Shown piece by piece: positions 30,486 to 39,381 of a DNA stretch of 41,122 nucleotides. The DNA is from Gammaproteobacteria bacterium (GTDB taxonomy: Bacteria; Pseudomonadota; Gammaproteobacteria; JACCYU01): assembly GCA_013695765.1 (NCBI GenBank), contig JACCZW010000144.1:1-41122 (forward strand), in the 5' to 3' direction. Every line of letters starts with the position of its first letter. Position 1 is the first letter of the stretch. Both the position numbers and the translations under genes were made by a program. Below the pieces are notes generated by a model. The model was not told the DNA's origin. It saw only the letters and a program-made list of their open reading frames with translations, and did no database searches.

Positions 30486-31229
30486 ATGCTTTTGATCCCG
30501 GCCATAGATGTTAAGAATGGTAAGTGCGTACGGCTGCGACAAGGCCGCATGGACGACGTTACCGAATTTTCCGATGACCCGCTGGCGATGGCGACGCGCT
30601 GGGTCGAGGCCGGCGCACGACGCCTGCACATCGTAGATCTGGACGGCGCCGCGACGGGCGCCCCGGTAAACGCGAGCCTGGTGCGGCGCATCGCGGCGCA
30701 ATATCCCGATGTGCCGATTCAGATCGGCGGCGGCATCCGCGACGAGGATACGGTGCAGGCGTATCTGGATGCCGGGGTGCAATACGTCATTATTGGCACC
30801 AGGGCGGTCAGCGCGCCGCATTTTGTCAACGATTTATGTCTGGAGTTTCCCGGTCACATCATCGTGGGACTGGACGCCAAGGATGGCAAGGTCGCGATCG
30901 ACGGCTGGTCCAAGCTCTCCCACCATGACGTCGTGGACATTGCCCAGCATTTCGAGCAGGACGGCGTCGCCGCCATAGTCTATACCGATATCAGCCGCGA
31001 TGGCATGATGTCCGGCGTCAATCTCGAGGCCACGGTCAAGCTCGCGAGTTCCGTGCACATTCCGATCATCGCGTCCGGTGGCGTCACCAGTCTGGAAGAC
31101 GTGCGGGCGATTTGCGAAGTCGCCGACGAGGGCATCACGGCGATCATAATTGGGCGCGCGCTGTACGAGGGCGCCATTGAATTCGCCTCGGCGCAGTCGC
31201 TGGCCGACTCGCTTTGTGCCGAACCGTAG
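30486..31229 (+). CDS. hisA: ProFAR isomerase
   Basis: TIM-barrel isomerase that opens the ribose ring of ProFAR in histidine synthesis. The catalytic aspartates are in [14 protein letters not shown] and [12 protein letters not shown]. Phosphate-binding GGGIRDEDT and [11 protein letters not shown] are in place. The length is 247 residues, as usual. It is separated from hisH by a repeat-bearing gap and from hisF by six bases. Confidence 0.97.
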   Translation: MLLIPAIDVKNGKCVRLRQGRMDDVTEFSDDPLAMATRWVEAGARRLHIVDLDGAATGAPVNASLVRRIAAQYPDVPIQIGGGIRDEDTVQAYLDAGVQYVIIGTRAVSAPHFVNDLCLEFPGHIIVGLDAKDGKVAIDGWSKLSHHDVVDIAQHFEQDGVAAIVYTDISRDGMMSGVNLEATVKLASSVHIPIIASGGVTSLEDVRAICEVADEGITAIIIGRALYEGAIEFASAQSLADSLCAEP

Positions 31230-31235
31230 CGGCGC

Positions 31236-32009
31236 ATGGCGTTAGCCAAACGCATCATCCCGTGTCTTGACGTGGATCAGGGCCGCGTCGTGAAAGGCGT
31301 GCGCTTCGTCGATATACGCGGTGCAGGAGATCCGGTCGAAATCGCGCAGCGCTATGATGCGGCCGGTGCGGATGAGCTGGCCTTTCTCGATATCACCGCC
31401 AGTTCCGATCAGCGGGACACCATGGCGCATGTGGTCGAAAGAGTGGCGTCGCGCGTGTTTATTCCGCTGACCGTGGGCGGCGGCGTGCGCAGCGTTGACG
31501 ACATCCGGCGGCTGCTCAACGCCGGAGCCGACAAGGTCAGCATCAACACCGCCGCGGTAGCCAATGAAATGATGGTGAAACAGGCGGCCGATACAGTGGG
31601 ATCGCAATGTATTGTGGTTGCGATCGACGCCAAACGCGCGAACCTCGACGGCGAGCCTGACCTCTGGGAAGTGTTCACCCACGGCGGTCGCAGGGCGACC
31701 GGTCTGGATGCGGTCGCATGGGCGCGGCGCATGGAAACAATGGGCGCCGGCGAGATTTTACTGACCAGCATGGATCGCGATGGCACCCGTAAGGGTTTTG
31801 ATCTTGCGCTTACGCGGGCCGTCGCGGACGCCGTGCGGGTGCCGGTCATCGCGTCGGGCGGGGTGGGCAATCTGGATCATCTCGTTGACGGCGTGTTGCT
31901 CGGCGGCGCCGACGCCGTGCTGGCGGCCAGCATCTTTCACTTCGGCGAATACACGATTGGAGAAGCCAAACAGCGCATGGCTGCGCGCGGCATAGAAATC
32001 CGGCAATGA
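31236..32009 (+). CDS. hisF: Imidazole glycerol phosphate synthase, cyclase subunit
   Basis: TIM-barrel cyclase partner of HisH; makes imidazole glycerol phosphate and AICAR from PRFAR. The family start [20 protein letters not shown] holds the catalytic aspartate, the second is in [14 protein letters not shown]. Phosphate loops [11 protein letters not shown] and [10 protein letters not shown] are clear. 257 residues, standard. Confidence 0.97.
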   Translation: MALAKRIIPCLDVDQGRVVKGVRFVDIRGAGDPVEIAQRYDAAGADELAFLDITASSDQRDTMAHVVERVASRVFIPLTVGGGVRSVDDIRRLLNAGADKVSINTAAVANEMMVKQAADTVGSQCIVVAIDAKRANLDGEPDLWEVFTHGGRRATGLDAVAWARRMETMGAGEILLTSMDRDGTRKGFDLALTRAVADAVRVPVIASGGVGNLDHLVDGVLLGGADAVLAASIFHFGEYTIGEAKQRMAARGIEIRQ

Positions 32010-32091
32010 ACGCTTGGCGGGCATCGTCCCCTTAATCGGTTGCCGATCCAGGCGCCAGCCGTCATTTTTGGCCTGTGATAAGCTAGTGCGC

Positions 32092-32496
32092 ATGGCGAAT
32101 GATGAACGTGTGGGCGACAACTGGCTCGACAAGATCCGCTGGAACGCCGACGGCCTGGTGCCCGTTATCGCGCAGTCGGAGACCGATGGACAGGTGTTGA
32201 TGCTGGCCTGGATGAATCGCGAGGCGCTCGCGCGAACCGTAGAGTGCGGTCAGGCCGTGTACTGGTCGCGCTCGCGCCAGCGTCTGTGGCAAAAAGGAGA
32301 AAGTTCCGGTCATGTACAGCGCGTGAAGGACATCCGCCTGGACTGTGACGGCGACGCGCTGTTGCTACGGGTCGAACAACACGGAGGTGTTGCTTGTCAT
32401 ACCGGCAGGCAAGCCTGCTTTTATCATCAGTTGCGCGAGCATGACTGGGTTTGCGCCGATCCTGTAGTTAAAGACCCGCGGTCAATTTATGCGTGA
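32092..32496 (+). CDS. hisI: Phosphoribosyl-AMP cyclohydrolase
   Basis: Opens the adenine ring of phosphoribosyl-AMP, third step of histidine synthesis. Motifs [18 protein letters not shown], the metal-binding [13 protein letters not shown] and the zinc cysteines in [14 protein letters not shown] are visible. The ATG at 32092 gives 134 residues. HisI and HisE are separate proteins here, overlapping by eight bases, whereas in E. coli they are fused. Confidence 0.96.
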   Translation: MANDERVGDNWLDKIRWNADGLVPVIAQSETDGQVLMLAWMNREALARTVECGQAVYWSRSRQRLWQKGESSGHVQRVKDIRLDCDGDALLLRVEQHGGVACHTGRQACFYHQLREHDWVCADPVVKDPRSIYA

Positions 32497-32824
32497 CTCT
32501 GACATTCTGATGCGGCTTGGCGAAGTGCTGGAGAAACGAAAAAAAGCGGATACTGAAGAGTCGTATGTCGCCGGTCTTTACGCGCGAGGTCTCGACGCGA
32601 TTCTCAAAAAACTCGGCGAGGAAGCGACCGAAACCGTGCTGGCGGCCAAAAACGGAGATTCGCAAGAGATTATTCACGAGACCGCCGATTTGTGGTTTCA
32701 CTGCTTGGTCATGCTGTCGCACCACGGGATACGCGCGGACGCAGTGCTGGCGGAGCTGGACCGGCGGTTCGGACTTTCAGGCATCGAGGAAAAAGCGCGC
32801 CGGGAAAACGTCGCGTTGGAGTAA
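32489..32824 (+). CDS. hisE: Phosphoribosyl-ATP pyrophosphatase
   Basis: Hydrolyses phosphoribosyl-ATP to phosphoribosyl-AMP, second step of histidine synthesis. The MazG-like helical fold shows [16 protein letters not shown] and [14 protein letters not shown], with the glutamates that bind magnesium. 111 residues. The start lies within the hisI end, and tatA follows 41 bases later, a his-tat junction found in many proteobacteria. Confidence 0.96.
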   Translation: MRDSDILMRLGEVLEKRKKADTEESYVAGLYARGLDAILKKLGEEATETVLAAKNGDSQEIIHETADLWFHCLVMLSHHGIRADAVLAELDRRFGLSGIEEKARRENVALE

Positions 32825-32865
32825 AGCGTGCATTGCCGACGATCACATTTAACGGAGTCCACCTT

Positions 32866-33120
32866 ATGGGTATTAGTATCTGGCAGCTTCTGATTGTTCT
32901 GCTCATCGTCGCCCTCTTGTTCGGCACCAAAAAACTGCGCAATGTCGGCGGTGATCTGGGCGGTGCGATAAAGAGCTTCAAAAACGCCATGGGCAGCGGC
33001 GAGGACGATTCGAAAAATCCTGAGAAAAGTAAGATTGGTGACCACACCACCGGCGAACAGACCACGGATCAAGGTGGTCGCGTCTACGACGCCAAGTATG
33101 AGCAAAAAGACAAGGTTTAG
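32866..33120 (+). CDS. tatA: Twin-arginine translocase subunit TatA
   Basis: An 84-residue Tat pore subunit. One N-terminal membrane helix (about 4-20, [15 protein letters not shown]) is followed by the hinge and amphipathic helix [20 protein letters not shown], then a charged, disordered tail. GGAG at 32854-32857 sits eight bases before the ATG, supporting this start. Together with TatB and TatC it forms the complex that exports folded proteins. Confidence 0.96.
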   Translation: MGISIWQLLIVLLIVALLFGTKKLRNVGGDLGGAIKSFKNAMGSGEDDSKNPEKSKIGDHTTGEQTTDQGGRVYDAKYEQKDKV

Positions 33121-33169
33121 CCGGCAGCGGCCGGTTCGACGCGCTTAACAAGCCTGCTGTTGCCTCGCG

Positions 33170-33595
33170 ATGTTCGATATTGGCTTCTGGGAGCTGGTTT
33201 TAATTGGTGTTGTGGCGCTGCTGGTGGTGGGGCCGGAACGCCTGCCGGCACTCGCGCGCCAAGCCGGCGAATGGGTCGGCAAGGCCAAACGCTTCGTCAG
33301 CAATGTGCAGGCGGACATTGAGCGTGAATTCGAGGCGGACGAACTGAAACGCATGCTGAACGATCAGCAGCATGAAATCAGCCAGTTAAAAGGTATGATC
33401 TCGGACACCCAGGCCGAAGTGCACGCCGAGCTGCACGGCGCAGAGGATACGCTTAAGTCAATGCAGTCGCTGGCACACGAGGACAAGCGCTCCGGTTCAG
33501 CGTCTCCTGCACCGGCCGCAGATAAACGCGGCGTGCAAACCGGTCCGCCGCAACCCGATCAGGCGACTCTGGAGAATGGCGCAGAACGACGCTAG
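33170..33595 (+). CDS. tatB: Twin-arginine translocase subunit TatB
   Basis: A 141-residue TatB. The start MFDIGFWELVLIGVVALLVVGPERLP is the family signature: a membrane helix, then the GPERLP turn and an amphipathic helix with ARQAGEWVGKAKRF. The C-terminal half is a charged coiled coil and a Pro/Ala/Ser tail. TatB joins TatC to recognise the twin-arginine signal. It overlaps tatC by 20 bases. Confidence 0.96.
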   Translation: MFDIGFWELVLIGVVALLVVGPERLPALARQAGEWVGKAKRFVSNVQADIEREFEADELKRMLNDQQHEISQLKGMISDTQAEVHAELHGAEDTLKSMQSLAHEDKRSGSASPAPAADKRGVQTGPPQPDQATLENGAERR

Positions 33596-34343
33596 CGGGC
33601 CCGAGTCGCAAAAAGAAGACTCCTTCATTTCCCACCTCGTCGAGTTGCGCGACCGGCTGATACGGATCGTGCTCGGCGTGCTGGCGATCTTTCTGTGTCT
33701 GTTCCCGTTCGCCAACCCGATATACAGCTTTCTTGCGGGGCCACTTACCCGCAATCTGCCGGTCGGCAGCTCGATGATCGCGATCGACGTCGCGTCCCCG
33801 TTCTTGATTCCCTTCAAGCTTGTGTTGTTGCTCTCGATCGTCCTCGCGGTGCCCTGGATCCTTTACCAGGTCTGGGCGTTTATCGCGCCCGGACTCTATC
33901 AGCAGGAGCGCCAAATGGCATTCCCGGTGGTGATCGCCGGTACCTGTCTGTTCTATCTTGGGATGGCGTTTGCTTATTATGTGATGTTCCCGCTTGCGTT
34001 CGGGTTTTTGACGGGGCACGCGCCGCAGGGCGTGGAGGTCATGACGGACATCGCGCGTTACCTCGATTTTGTCATTGTCATTTTTCTGGCGTTCGGCATC
34101 GCCTTTCAGGTGCCTGTAGTCACGATCGTGCTGGTCATGCTGGAGATAGTCACACCACAGGACCTGGCCGCCAAGCGGTCGTATGTAATCGTCGGCGCCT
34201 TTGTTATCGGGATGGTGTTAACGCCACCCGATGTGATCTCACAAACCCTGCTGGCGGTGCCGATGTGTATCCTTTTCGAAGGGGGGCTGATTCTTTCCAG
34301 AGTGATGCTCCGGCGCAAGCATCAACATCAGGAGGCGGATTGA
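33576..34343 (+). CDS. tatC: Twin-arginine translocase subunit TatC
   Basis: A 255-residue protein with six predicted membrane helices. The N-terminal SFISHLVELRDRLIR holds the conserved glutamate-arginine patch for signal peptide binding, and FLIPFKLVLLLSIVLAVPWILYQVWAFIAPGLY and GIAFQVPVVTIVL are typical. It ends the tatABC set and probably the his-tat transcript. It converges with the next gene across a 92-base gap. Confidence 0.97.
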   Translation: MAQNDASGPESQKEDSFISHLVELRDRLIRIVLGVLAIFLCLFPFANPIYSFLAGPLTRNLPVGSSMIAIDVASPFLIPFKLVLLLSIVLAVPWILYQVWAFIAPGLYQQERQMAFPVVIAGTCLFYLGMAFAYYVMFPLAFGFLTGHAPQGVEVMTDIARYLDFVIVIFLAFGIAFQVPVVTIVLVMLEIVTPQDLAAKRSYVIVGAFVIGMVLTPPDVISQTLLAVPMCILFEGGLILSRVMLRRKHQHQEAD

Positions 34344-34389
34344 CCGGGCGCGACTGACGTCCCACCCACGGGTAGTTCGTGTTTTGATA

Positions 34390-34401
34390 GGCGCCGGCGC
34401 C
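34390..34401. other. 12-bp perfect GC palindrome between convergent genes
   Basis: GGCGCCGGCGCC, a perfect palindrome, lies in the gap between tatC and the convergent membrane protein gene. There is no run of T on either side, so it is not a standard intrinsic terminator. Role unknown. Confidence 0.3.
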
Positions 34402-34435
34402 GGACAAACGTGATCAAGACCGCTTCGAAATCAGG

Positions 34436-35191
34436 TCATGCCGAAATGACCTCGGAGCCCGTGATCTCCGCAGGGTAAATATCACGATAGCTGGCATAAA
34501 GCGCCGCCACCGTGACAGGCGCCAGCACCAGAAAGCCGAGCAACATGGGAATGGCGGCGATGACTGCCAGCACGAAATAAATCACCAGAAAAACCGCCAG
34601 CGGAACGGTGTTTTTGATCGACGCGCCGATGCTGCTTTTGACCGCGGCGACAGGCGAGACGCCATTGAACAGCACCATCGGCACCGCGAACGCCAGCGCC
34701 GCGAACGTGACCAGCCCATAAGCCAGGGCCAGCACCAGCATCAGCGCCATGCCGATCCCCATCGCACCAATCGCTACCATCGTATGGTTTGCGTCGTTGG
34801 CATTTCCGCCAAAAATGCCGATTCCGGCCGAACCGCCTATTATGAGGGCGGCGGCGATAAACAGCAGAATCGAAAAACCCAGCAGAACGGCGCCCAGCAC
34901 GACCATCGGAACACGGCTGTGTTCATCGGTTAAAGGCTTAAAAAGATGAGAAATTTTTATGATGCGGCCATGTTCCGCCTGTTTGACGCCATACATCAGG
35001 CCGCCGGTCAGTGCCGGAAGAATCAGTGCTAAAACAACCGGTCCCACCAACGGAATAATCTGCAGGATCAGCGTCATGACGAAGATGATCAGCATCATCA
35101 CCACCCACACGACCGGATTGGCCATAAACGTGCGCCAGCCAAAGCTGTACCAGACGACTGCCCTGCCCGCATCTATGCTTTGCGACTCCAT
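34436..35191 (-). CDS. BPSS1780-like membrane protein
   Basis: A 251-residue polytopic membrane protein resembling the BPSS1780 family of proteobacterial proteins of unknown role. About six hydrophobic segments are seen, starting at VVWVVMMLIIFVMTLILQI and including VPMVVLGAVLLGFSILLFIAAALI and AIGMALMLVLALAYGLVTFAALAF. Between the second and third is a polar stretch (HLFKPLTDEHSR). The ATG at 35191 follows GGGAG nine bases upstream and is preferred over an ATG 15 codons earlier. It stands alone, convergent with tatC and divergent from gpmI. Confidence 0.8.
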   Translation of the reverse strand: MESQSIDAGRAVVWYSFGWRTFMANPVVWVVMMLIIFVMTLILQIIPLVGPVVLALILPALTGGLMYGVKQAEHGRIIKISHLFKPLTDEHSRVPMVVLGAVLLGFSILLFIAAALIIGGSAGIGIFGGNANDANHTMVAIGAMGIGMALMLVLALAYGLVTFAALAFAVPMVLFNGVSPVAAVKSSIGASIKNTVPLAVFLVIYFVLAVIAAIPMLLGFLVLAPVTVAALYASYRDIYPAEITGSEVISA

Positions 35192-35290
35192 CAGGTTAAC
35201 TCCCCCGCGCCGTGAAGGTGATTCGAGCCGGAACATACCAATGAGCCAACCCGCTTAAGGCAGGTGCACAGCGACTTGTCAATGGCTGCT

Positions 35291-35299
35291 TGCTAAAAT
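35291..35299 (+). promoter_or_regulatory. Extended -10 promoter before gpmI
   Basis: TGCTAAAAT matches an extended -10 element (TGN plus TAAAAT), 43 bases before the gpmI ATG. No good -35 stands at 17 bases; a TTGTCA at 35276-35281 is too close. It would start transcription near 35306. Confidence 0.35.
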
Positions 35300-35341
35300 C
35301 CGGGCGCAATTTCATACACAAGCCACTATAAGAGCCGAACT

Positions 35342-36898
35342 ATGTCAGGACAACAAGGATTCCCGCCGCGCCGCCGTACGATGCTGCTCATTCTGGACGG
35401 GTTCGGTGTCAATCCCAGCAAGCGTAATAACGCGGTGCTGGAAGCCCATACACCGCGGCTCGACGATTACTTCGAGTCTTATCCGCACACCGTGCTGGAC
35501 GCGTCCGGGCCCGCGGTCGGACTGCCGCCGGGTCAAATGGGCAATTCTGAAGTCGGACACGTCGCCATCGGATGCGGGACCATTCTGCGCCAGGATCTGG
35601 TCCGCATCGATCACTCAATAGAGGAAGGCAATTTTTTCGATAATCACGCGTTCATCAACGCGATCCGAAAGACTCGAGAAAGCGAACGACCGCTGCACCT
35701 GCTGGGGATGGTCTCCGATGGCGGCGTGCATTCGCACATTCAGCATTTGCTGGCTTTGATCGAGCTCTGCCGGCGCCGGCATGTACGGCCGATCGTGCAC
35801 ATGATTACCGACGGGCGGGACACGGCGCCGCGCTGCGCAAAGAATTATCTGGCTCCACTCGAAAAAAAGCTGAAGGAGGCAGACGGCGCGCTGGCGACCA
35901 TTTCGGGCCGCTATTACGCGATGGATCGCGACAAGCGCTGGGAGCGCACTGAGAAGGCCTGGCGGGCCCTGGTCGAGTTGGAGGGCGAGAAAGCAGACAG
36001 CGCGACGCGTGCGATCGACGACGCCTACGGTCAAGGCAAAGGCGACGAATTCATTTTGCCGACAATCCTTAGAGATGCGGAACCTATCGAGCCCGGCGAC
36101 AGCGTTATCTTTTTTAATTTCCGCAACGACCGGCCGCGACAGCTTACAAAGGCATTAACCGCGCGAAATTTTGAAGAATTCGATCGCGGCGAATTCCGTC
36201 CGGTCAATGTCACGACCCTGGCCGAGTACGACACGGATTATCCCTGCCCCGTGGCGTTCCTGCCGGAACGCCCGGCGGTGACGCTTGGACAAATTGTAAG
36301 CGAGGTCGGCTTAAAGCAGTTGCATTGCGCGGAAACCGAGAAATATCCGCATGTTACCTTTTTCATCAACGGCGGTCGCGAGACGCCCTTCGATGGCGAA
36401 AAACGCATCATGGTGCCCTCACCCAAGGTGGCGACGTATGACTTGCAGCCGGAAATGAGCGCTGAGCGCATCGCCGATGAATTGATCGACGCGCTTAGCG
36501 ATACGAGTTACGCGCTTTACATCGTAAATTTCGCGAATGGCGATATGGTCGGCCACACAGCGATTCGCGAGGCGATTATCACCGCCGTCCAGGTGCTTGA
36601 CGAGCAGGTCGGCCGCGTCCTCGATGCGGCGGTGACCAACGAAGTTTCGGTCCTCCTGACGGCCGATCACGGCAATTGTGACGAAATGGTCGATCCGGTA
36701 TCGCGTCAGCCGCATACCCAGCACAGCCTTTATCCGGTGCCATGCCTAATTATCGACAAATCGAACTGGCGGCTGACGACCGGTGCTGGCCTGAGCAGCG
36801 TTGCGCCGACTGTGCTTCAGCTTCTCGGGCTGCCGCAGCCTTTGGCGATGAAAGGCCAATCACTGTTGCTGGAGGAAATTGAAGGAAAGGTTTCGTGA
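35342..36898 (+). CDS. gpmI: Phosphoglycerate mutase, cofactor-independent
   Basis: Interconverts 3- and 2-phosphoglycerate in glycolysis and gluconeogenesis with two manganese ions and a phosphoserine. S69 in MGNSEVGH is the nucleophile; the metal ligands are in LILDGFG, TADHGNCD and HTQHSLYPVP. DGRDTAP and the FFNFRNDRPRQL segment bind substrate. 518 residues, normal for the family. The ATG at 35342 follows AAGAG and an extended -10 element. Confidence 0.97.
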   Translation: MSGQQGFPPRRRTMLLILDGFGVNPSKRNNAVLEAHTPRLDDYFESYPHTVLDASGPAVGLPPGQMGNSEVGHVAIGCGTILRQDLVRIDHSIEEGNFFDNHAFINAIRKTRESERPLHLLGMVSDGGVHSHIQHLLALIELCRRRHVRPIVHMITDGRDTAPRCAKNYLAPLEKKLKEADGALATISGRYYAMDRDKRWERTEKAWRALVELEGEKADSATRAIDDAYGQGKGDEFILPTILRDAEPIEPGDSVIFFNFRNDRPRQLTKALTARNFEEFDRGEFRPVNVTTLAEYDTDYPCPVAFLPERPAVTLGQIVSEVGLKQLHCAETEKYPHVTFFINGGRETPFDGEKRIMVPSPKVATYDLQPEMSAERIADELIDALSDTSYALYIVNFANGDMVGHTAIREAIITAVQVLDEQVGRVLDAAVTNEVSVLLTADHGNCDEMVDPVSRQPHTQHSLYPVPCLIIDKSNWRLTTGAGLSSVAPTVLQLLGLPQPLAMKGQSLLLEEIEGKVS

Positions 36899-36944
36899 GA
36901 TGTGGTTTTAATGTGGAACTTTGTCGCGGTTTAAACATCAATAT

Positions 36945-36953
36945 TGTTATTAT
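36945..36953 (+). promoter_or_regulatory. Extended -10 element before a small ORF
   Basis: TGTTATTAT fits an extended -10 (TGN plus TATTAT) in an AT-rich stretch between gpmI and the small ORF, about 59 bases before its ATG. No matching -35 is seen. GTGGAAC and GTTCCAC flank the region as a 7-bp inverted pair. Confidence 0.3.
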
Positions 36954-37011
36954 CCAGGTTCCACGCGGACCAGAGCAAACCAATTCTCCAACAAATTCAG
37001 GACGATGAGCT

Positions 37012-37191
37012 ATGGAAAAGCCCACACAATCCGAATCCGAAAAACGCATTTATTTCATTATGAACAATACCAGCGGAGCATGGTTGAAGGTTAGCGACGA
37101 ATACTCGCGACTGACCGACGCCATGCGCGCGCTGGAACGTCTGATTTCAAGATACCCGTTTGCGCGGTTGGGCGGCATGACGCTTCGTTGA
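37012..37191 (+). CDS. Small orphan protein, 59 residues
   Basis: A short reading frame that starts MEKPTQSESEKRIYFIMNN and ends in ARLGGMTLR, 59 residues, soluble and slightly basic. AGGA (36999-37002) lies about nine bases before the ATG and an extended -10 element stands further upstream, so it looks like a real unit. I do not recognise the family. Its middle (LKVSDEYSRLTDAMRALERLIS) is predicted helical. It stands alone between gpmI and the TerC-family gene. Confidence 0.5.
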   Translation: MEKPTQSESEKRIYFIMNNTSGAWLKVSDEYSRLTDAMRALERLISRYPFARLGGMTLR

Positions 37192-37532
37192 AAAAAGGCG
37201 CGCCTGAATAGTCTTGTACCAGCCGCTCTTGCGCGATGATAGCGTTTTGGCCTTAGCGAACCGTTAGATATTCAGTGCCGACCGAGCGCTACCGGCACCA
37301 GTAAACCGGCCCAACGAGCCATTACGAGTCATTAACCCGGTGGCGTCATCTCGGTCCCGCCGCGGCATTTCATTTAGATGATCCAATTTCAGCTAGGCTG
37401 TAAGATGCGCCCTCACATGGGTGTCGCGCGCCGTGCACGCCGGCCCGTTTGCGCGTGATTGCGCTGACCTGAGCCGTCATCGGCCGTGCGTTTTCTTGAT
37501 GACAATTTCTTAATTAACAAGAGGAATAACCG
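37192..37532 (+). other. 341-base non-coding stretch before the TerC gene
   Basis: No gene found. It contains a hairpin GTGCCG (37275-37280) / CGGCAC (37293-37298) with a 12-base loop but no T run. I searched for the manganese riboswitch (yybP-ykoY) that often precedes TerC-family genes and did not find its GGGGAGTAG core. An AGAGGA ribosome site lies at the right end. Confidence 0.4.
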
Positions 37533-38282
37533 ATGGAGTTGCTGACAAGCCCGGACGCGTGGATCGCTTTTTTAACGCTGTCAGGGCTGGAACTGGTACT
37601 CGGCATCGACAACATCGTCTTCATCTCCATCCTCGCGGACAAGCTTCCGGAAAATCAGCGCGACCTCGCGCGCCGCATTGGTCTGGGGCTCGCCATGTTC
37701 ATGCGCATCGCGCTGTTGTTTTTGCTGTCCTGGATGGTCGGGCTCACGGCTCCGCTGTTCGAAATAGTCGGGCAGGAAATTTCCGGCCGCGATCTAATCC
37801 TGTTATGCGGAGGTCTGTTTCTGCTTTACAAGAGCACGCACGAGGTGCACCAGTTGCTGGAGGGCGAGGAAGGCGAAGGTTCGGCCAAAGTCTCCGCCAC
37901 ATTCGCGTCGGTGATCGTGCAGATCATCATCATCGACTCGGTTTTTTCCATCGACTCGATCATCACCGCGGTCGGCATGGTTGACGAAATCGCGATCATG
38001 ATCGCCGCGGTCATCGTTTCCGTAAGCATTATGATGATCGCTGCGGGGCCGATCGGGCGCTTCGTGTCGGCGCATCCCACCATCAAGATGCTGGCCTTGT
38101 CATTCCTGTTCATGATCGGCGCGGTACTGGTCGCCGACGGTCTGGGTCACCATGTGCCCAAGGGCTATATTTACTTTGCGATGGCGTTCTCGATAGCGGT
38201 CGAGATGTTGAACTTGCGCCTGCGCAAGCGCAAAGCCGAGCCGGTACATCTGCATCAGCGCTACAGACGAGACAACGCGTAA
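37533..38282 (+). CDS. TerC family integral membrane protein
   Basis: A 249-residue TerC/YoaE-like protein with seven likely membrane helices. The acidic membrane motif LELVLGIDNIVFISIL near the N-terminus and the paired DSVFSIDSIITAVGM in the middle are the family's metal-site signature. Members have been linked to manganese export and to tellurite resistance, but most are uncharacterised; that role is inference here. AGAGGA before the ATG supports the start. It stands alone after a 341-base gap. Confidence 0.92.
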   Translation: MELLTSPDAWIAFLTLSGLELVLGIDNIVFISILADKLPENQRDLARRIGLGLAMFMRIALLFLLSWMVGLTAPLFEIVGQEISGRDLILLCGGLFLLYKSTHEVHQLLEGEEGEGSAKVSATFASVIVQIIIIDSVFSIDSIITAVGMVDEIAIMIAAVIVSVSIMMIAAGPIGRFVSAHPTIKMLALSFLFMIGAVLVADGLGHHVPKGYIYFAMAFSIAVEMLNLRLRKRKAEPVHLHQRYRRDNA

Positions 38283-38439
38283 GGGAACGCCGCGTCGGCG
38301 GCACCTTAAGCCGGGCTTGCTCGCCGATCCCTCGCTTGCGTTAACATAATGTTGCTTTGACCGTGCAATAATTGGGTCGTTTTGGTGGTCACATGGATGC
38401 TGTTCACAGATTTGTGAGTAGACCGAGAGGGATAACGCT

Positions 38440-39222
38440 ATGCAAATTCGCAAACGACGTACAGGCCGCGCTTCACGATCTTTGACCGACCATATTGCGA
38501 TCGGCGCGATGGCCTTGTCCGCTTTTTTGATTGCGCTCAGCGTGATAGCCACGGACCGGTCCGCGAGCCCCGGGCCGGCATCCCAAGCGCAAGCCGAGGA
38601 GCCGGGCCAACAACTTGCAAAAAACCCTGCCGATCAACGCGGTGCCCCCGCGGGCGGTGGCGCTGCCTCACGACACGCGGATGCCAATGACACGGCGGTG
38701 CGCGACGGTCCAGCCGGGGCTGGGTTCGATTCGGCAAACTCAAATGCCGATGCGCGTTCGCCGACCGCCAGCGAATCCGCCGGGGCGGAACCTGTCGACA
38801 CTGCCGGGTCGGAGATGCCAGCGACCGACATCGCGGCAATGGAATCAGTGCCAGATAACTCCTCCTCAGCCAGCGTGGTGCGCGCGCAGTTCACCACCGG
38901 CATCGATAACAGTCAGCCGGTCAATAGCATCAATTCGGTGTTTTCCACCCAGGGCCAGGTTTTCTCCCTGGACGGAAGACCGCTGTCAAAGCTTTATTAT
39001 TTCACGGAGATAAGCGCCGAGCGAGGCGAAAAAATCGTTCACCGTTGGGAGCACGAGGGCGAGGTTGTGGCGCAGGCATCGTTCGATGTAGGCGGCGACA
39101 GCTCACCCATTTACTCCAGCGAGGAACTCCCGCCGGCCACACCAGGCAACTGGCGGGTAGTGGTTACCGATGCCCAAGGCAACGTGATCCGCGCTGACCG
39201 CTTTTCCTACCAGGCGTACTAA
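38440..39222 (+). CDS. DUF2914 protein, first of a tandem pair
   Basis: A 260-residue membrane-anchored protein. One membrane helix (about 19-37) follows a basic N-terminus, then a low-complexity Ala/Gly/Pro/Ser linker (about 40-145), then a DUF2914 domain (146-258) with VVRAQFTTGI, LYYFTEIS, HRWEHEGEVVAQASFDVG, IYSSEEL and NWRVVVTDAQGNVI. The topology suggests a periplasmic domain on a flexible tether. Function of DUF2914 is unknown. An AGAGGGA ribosome site supports the ATG. The next gene is a paralogue. Confidence 0.88.
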   Translation: MQIRKRRTGRASRSLTDHIAIGAMALSAFLIALSVIATDRSASPGPASQAQAEEPGQQLAKNPADQRGAPAGGGAASRHADANDTAVRDGPAGAGFDSANSNADARSPTASESAGAEPVDTAGSEMPATDIAAMESVPDNSSSASVVRAQFTTGIDNSQPVNSINSVFSTQGQVFSLDGRPLSKLYYFTEISAERGEKIVHRWEHEGEVVAQASFDVGGDSSPIYSSEELPPATPGNWRVVVTDAQGNVIRADRFSYQAY

Positions 39223-39381
39223 CGCGCTTTCGCGAATTAGCGCCACGGAACGTAACGCAATTGTCAAGCGGTCACAGGGTGTAATTCTAATTATATTTCG
39301 TCAGGCATAAGGCGAAAATATGTGTTTTCGTTACTTCGGCACGCATTCATCGCGCGTCGCATGTCAAAGGGGAACTCTGCT

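Noticed and set aside
34390-34401. A terminator between tatC and the convergent membrane protein gene.
   Set aside because: The GC palindrome has no loop and no T run on either side.
37192-37532. A manganese riboswitch (yybP-ykoY) before the TerC gene.
   Set aside because: The conserved GGGGAGTAG core and its paired loop are not present on the plus strand.
38404-38417. TCACA-GATT-TGTGA inverted repeat upstream of the first DUF2914 gene, like a CRP site.
   Set aside because: The half-sites are in the reverse order to a CRP site (TGTGA-N6-TCACA), and 5-bp arms are expected by chance.
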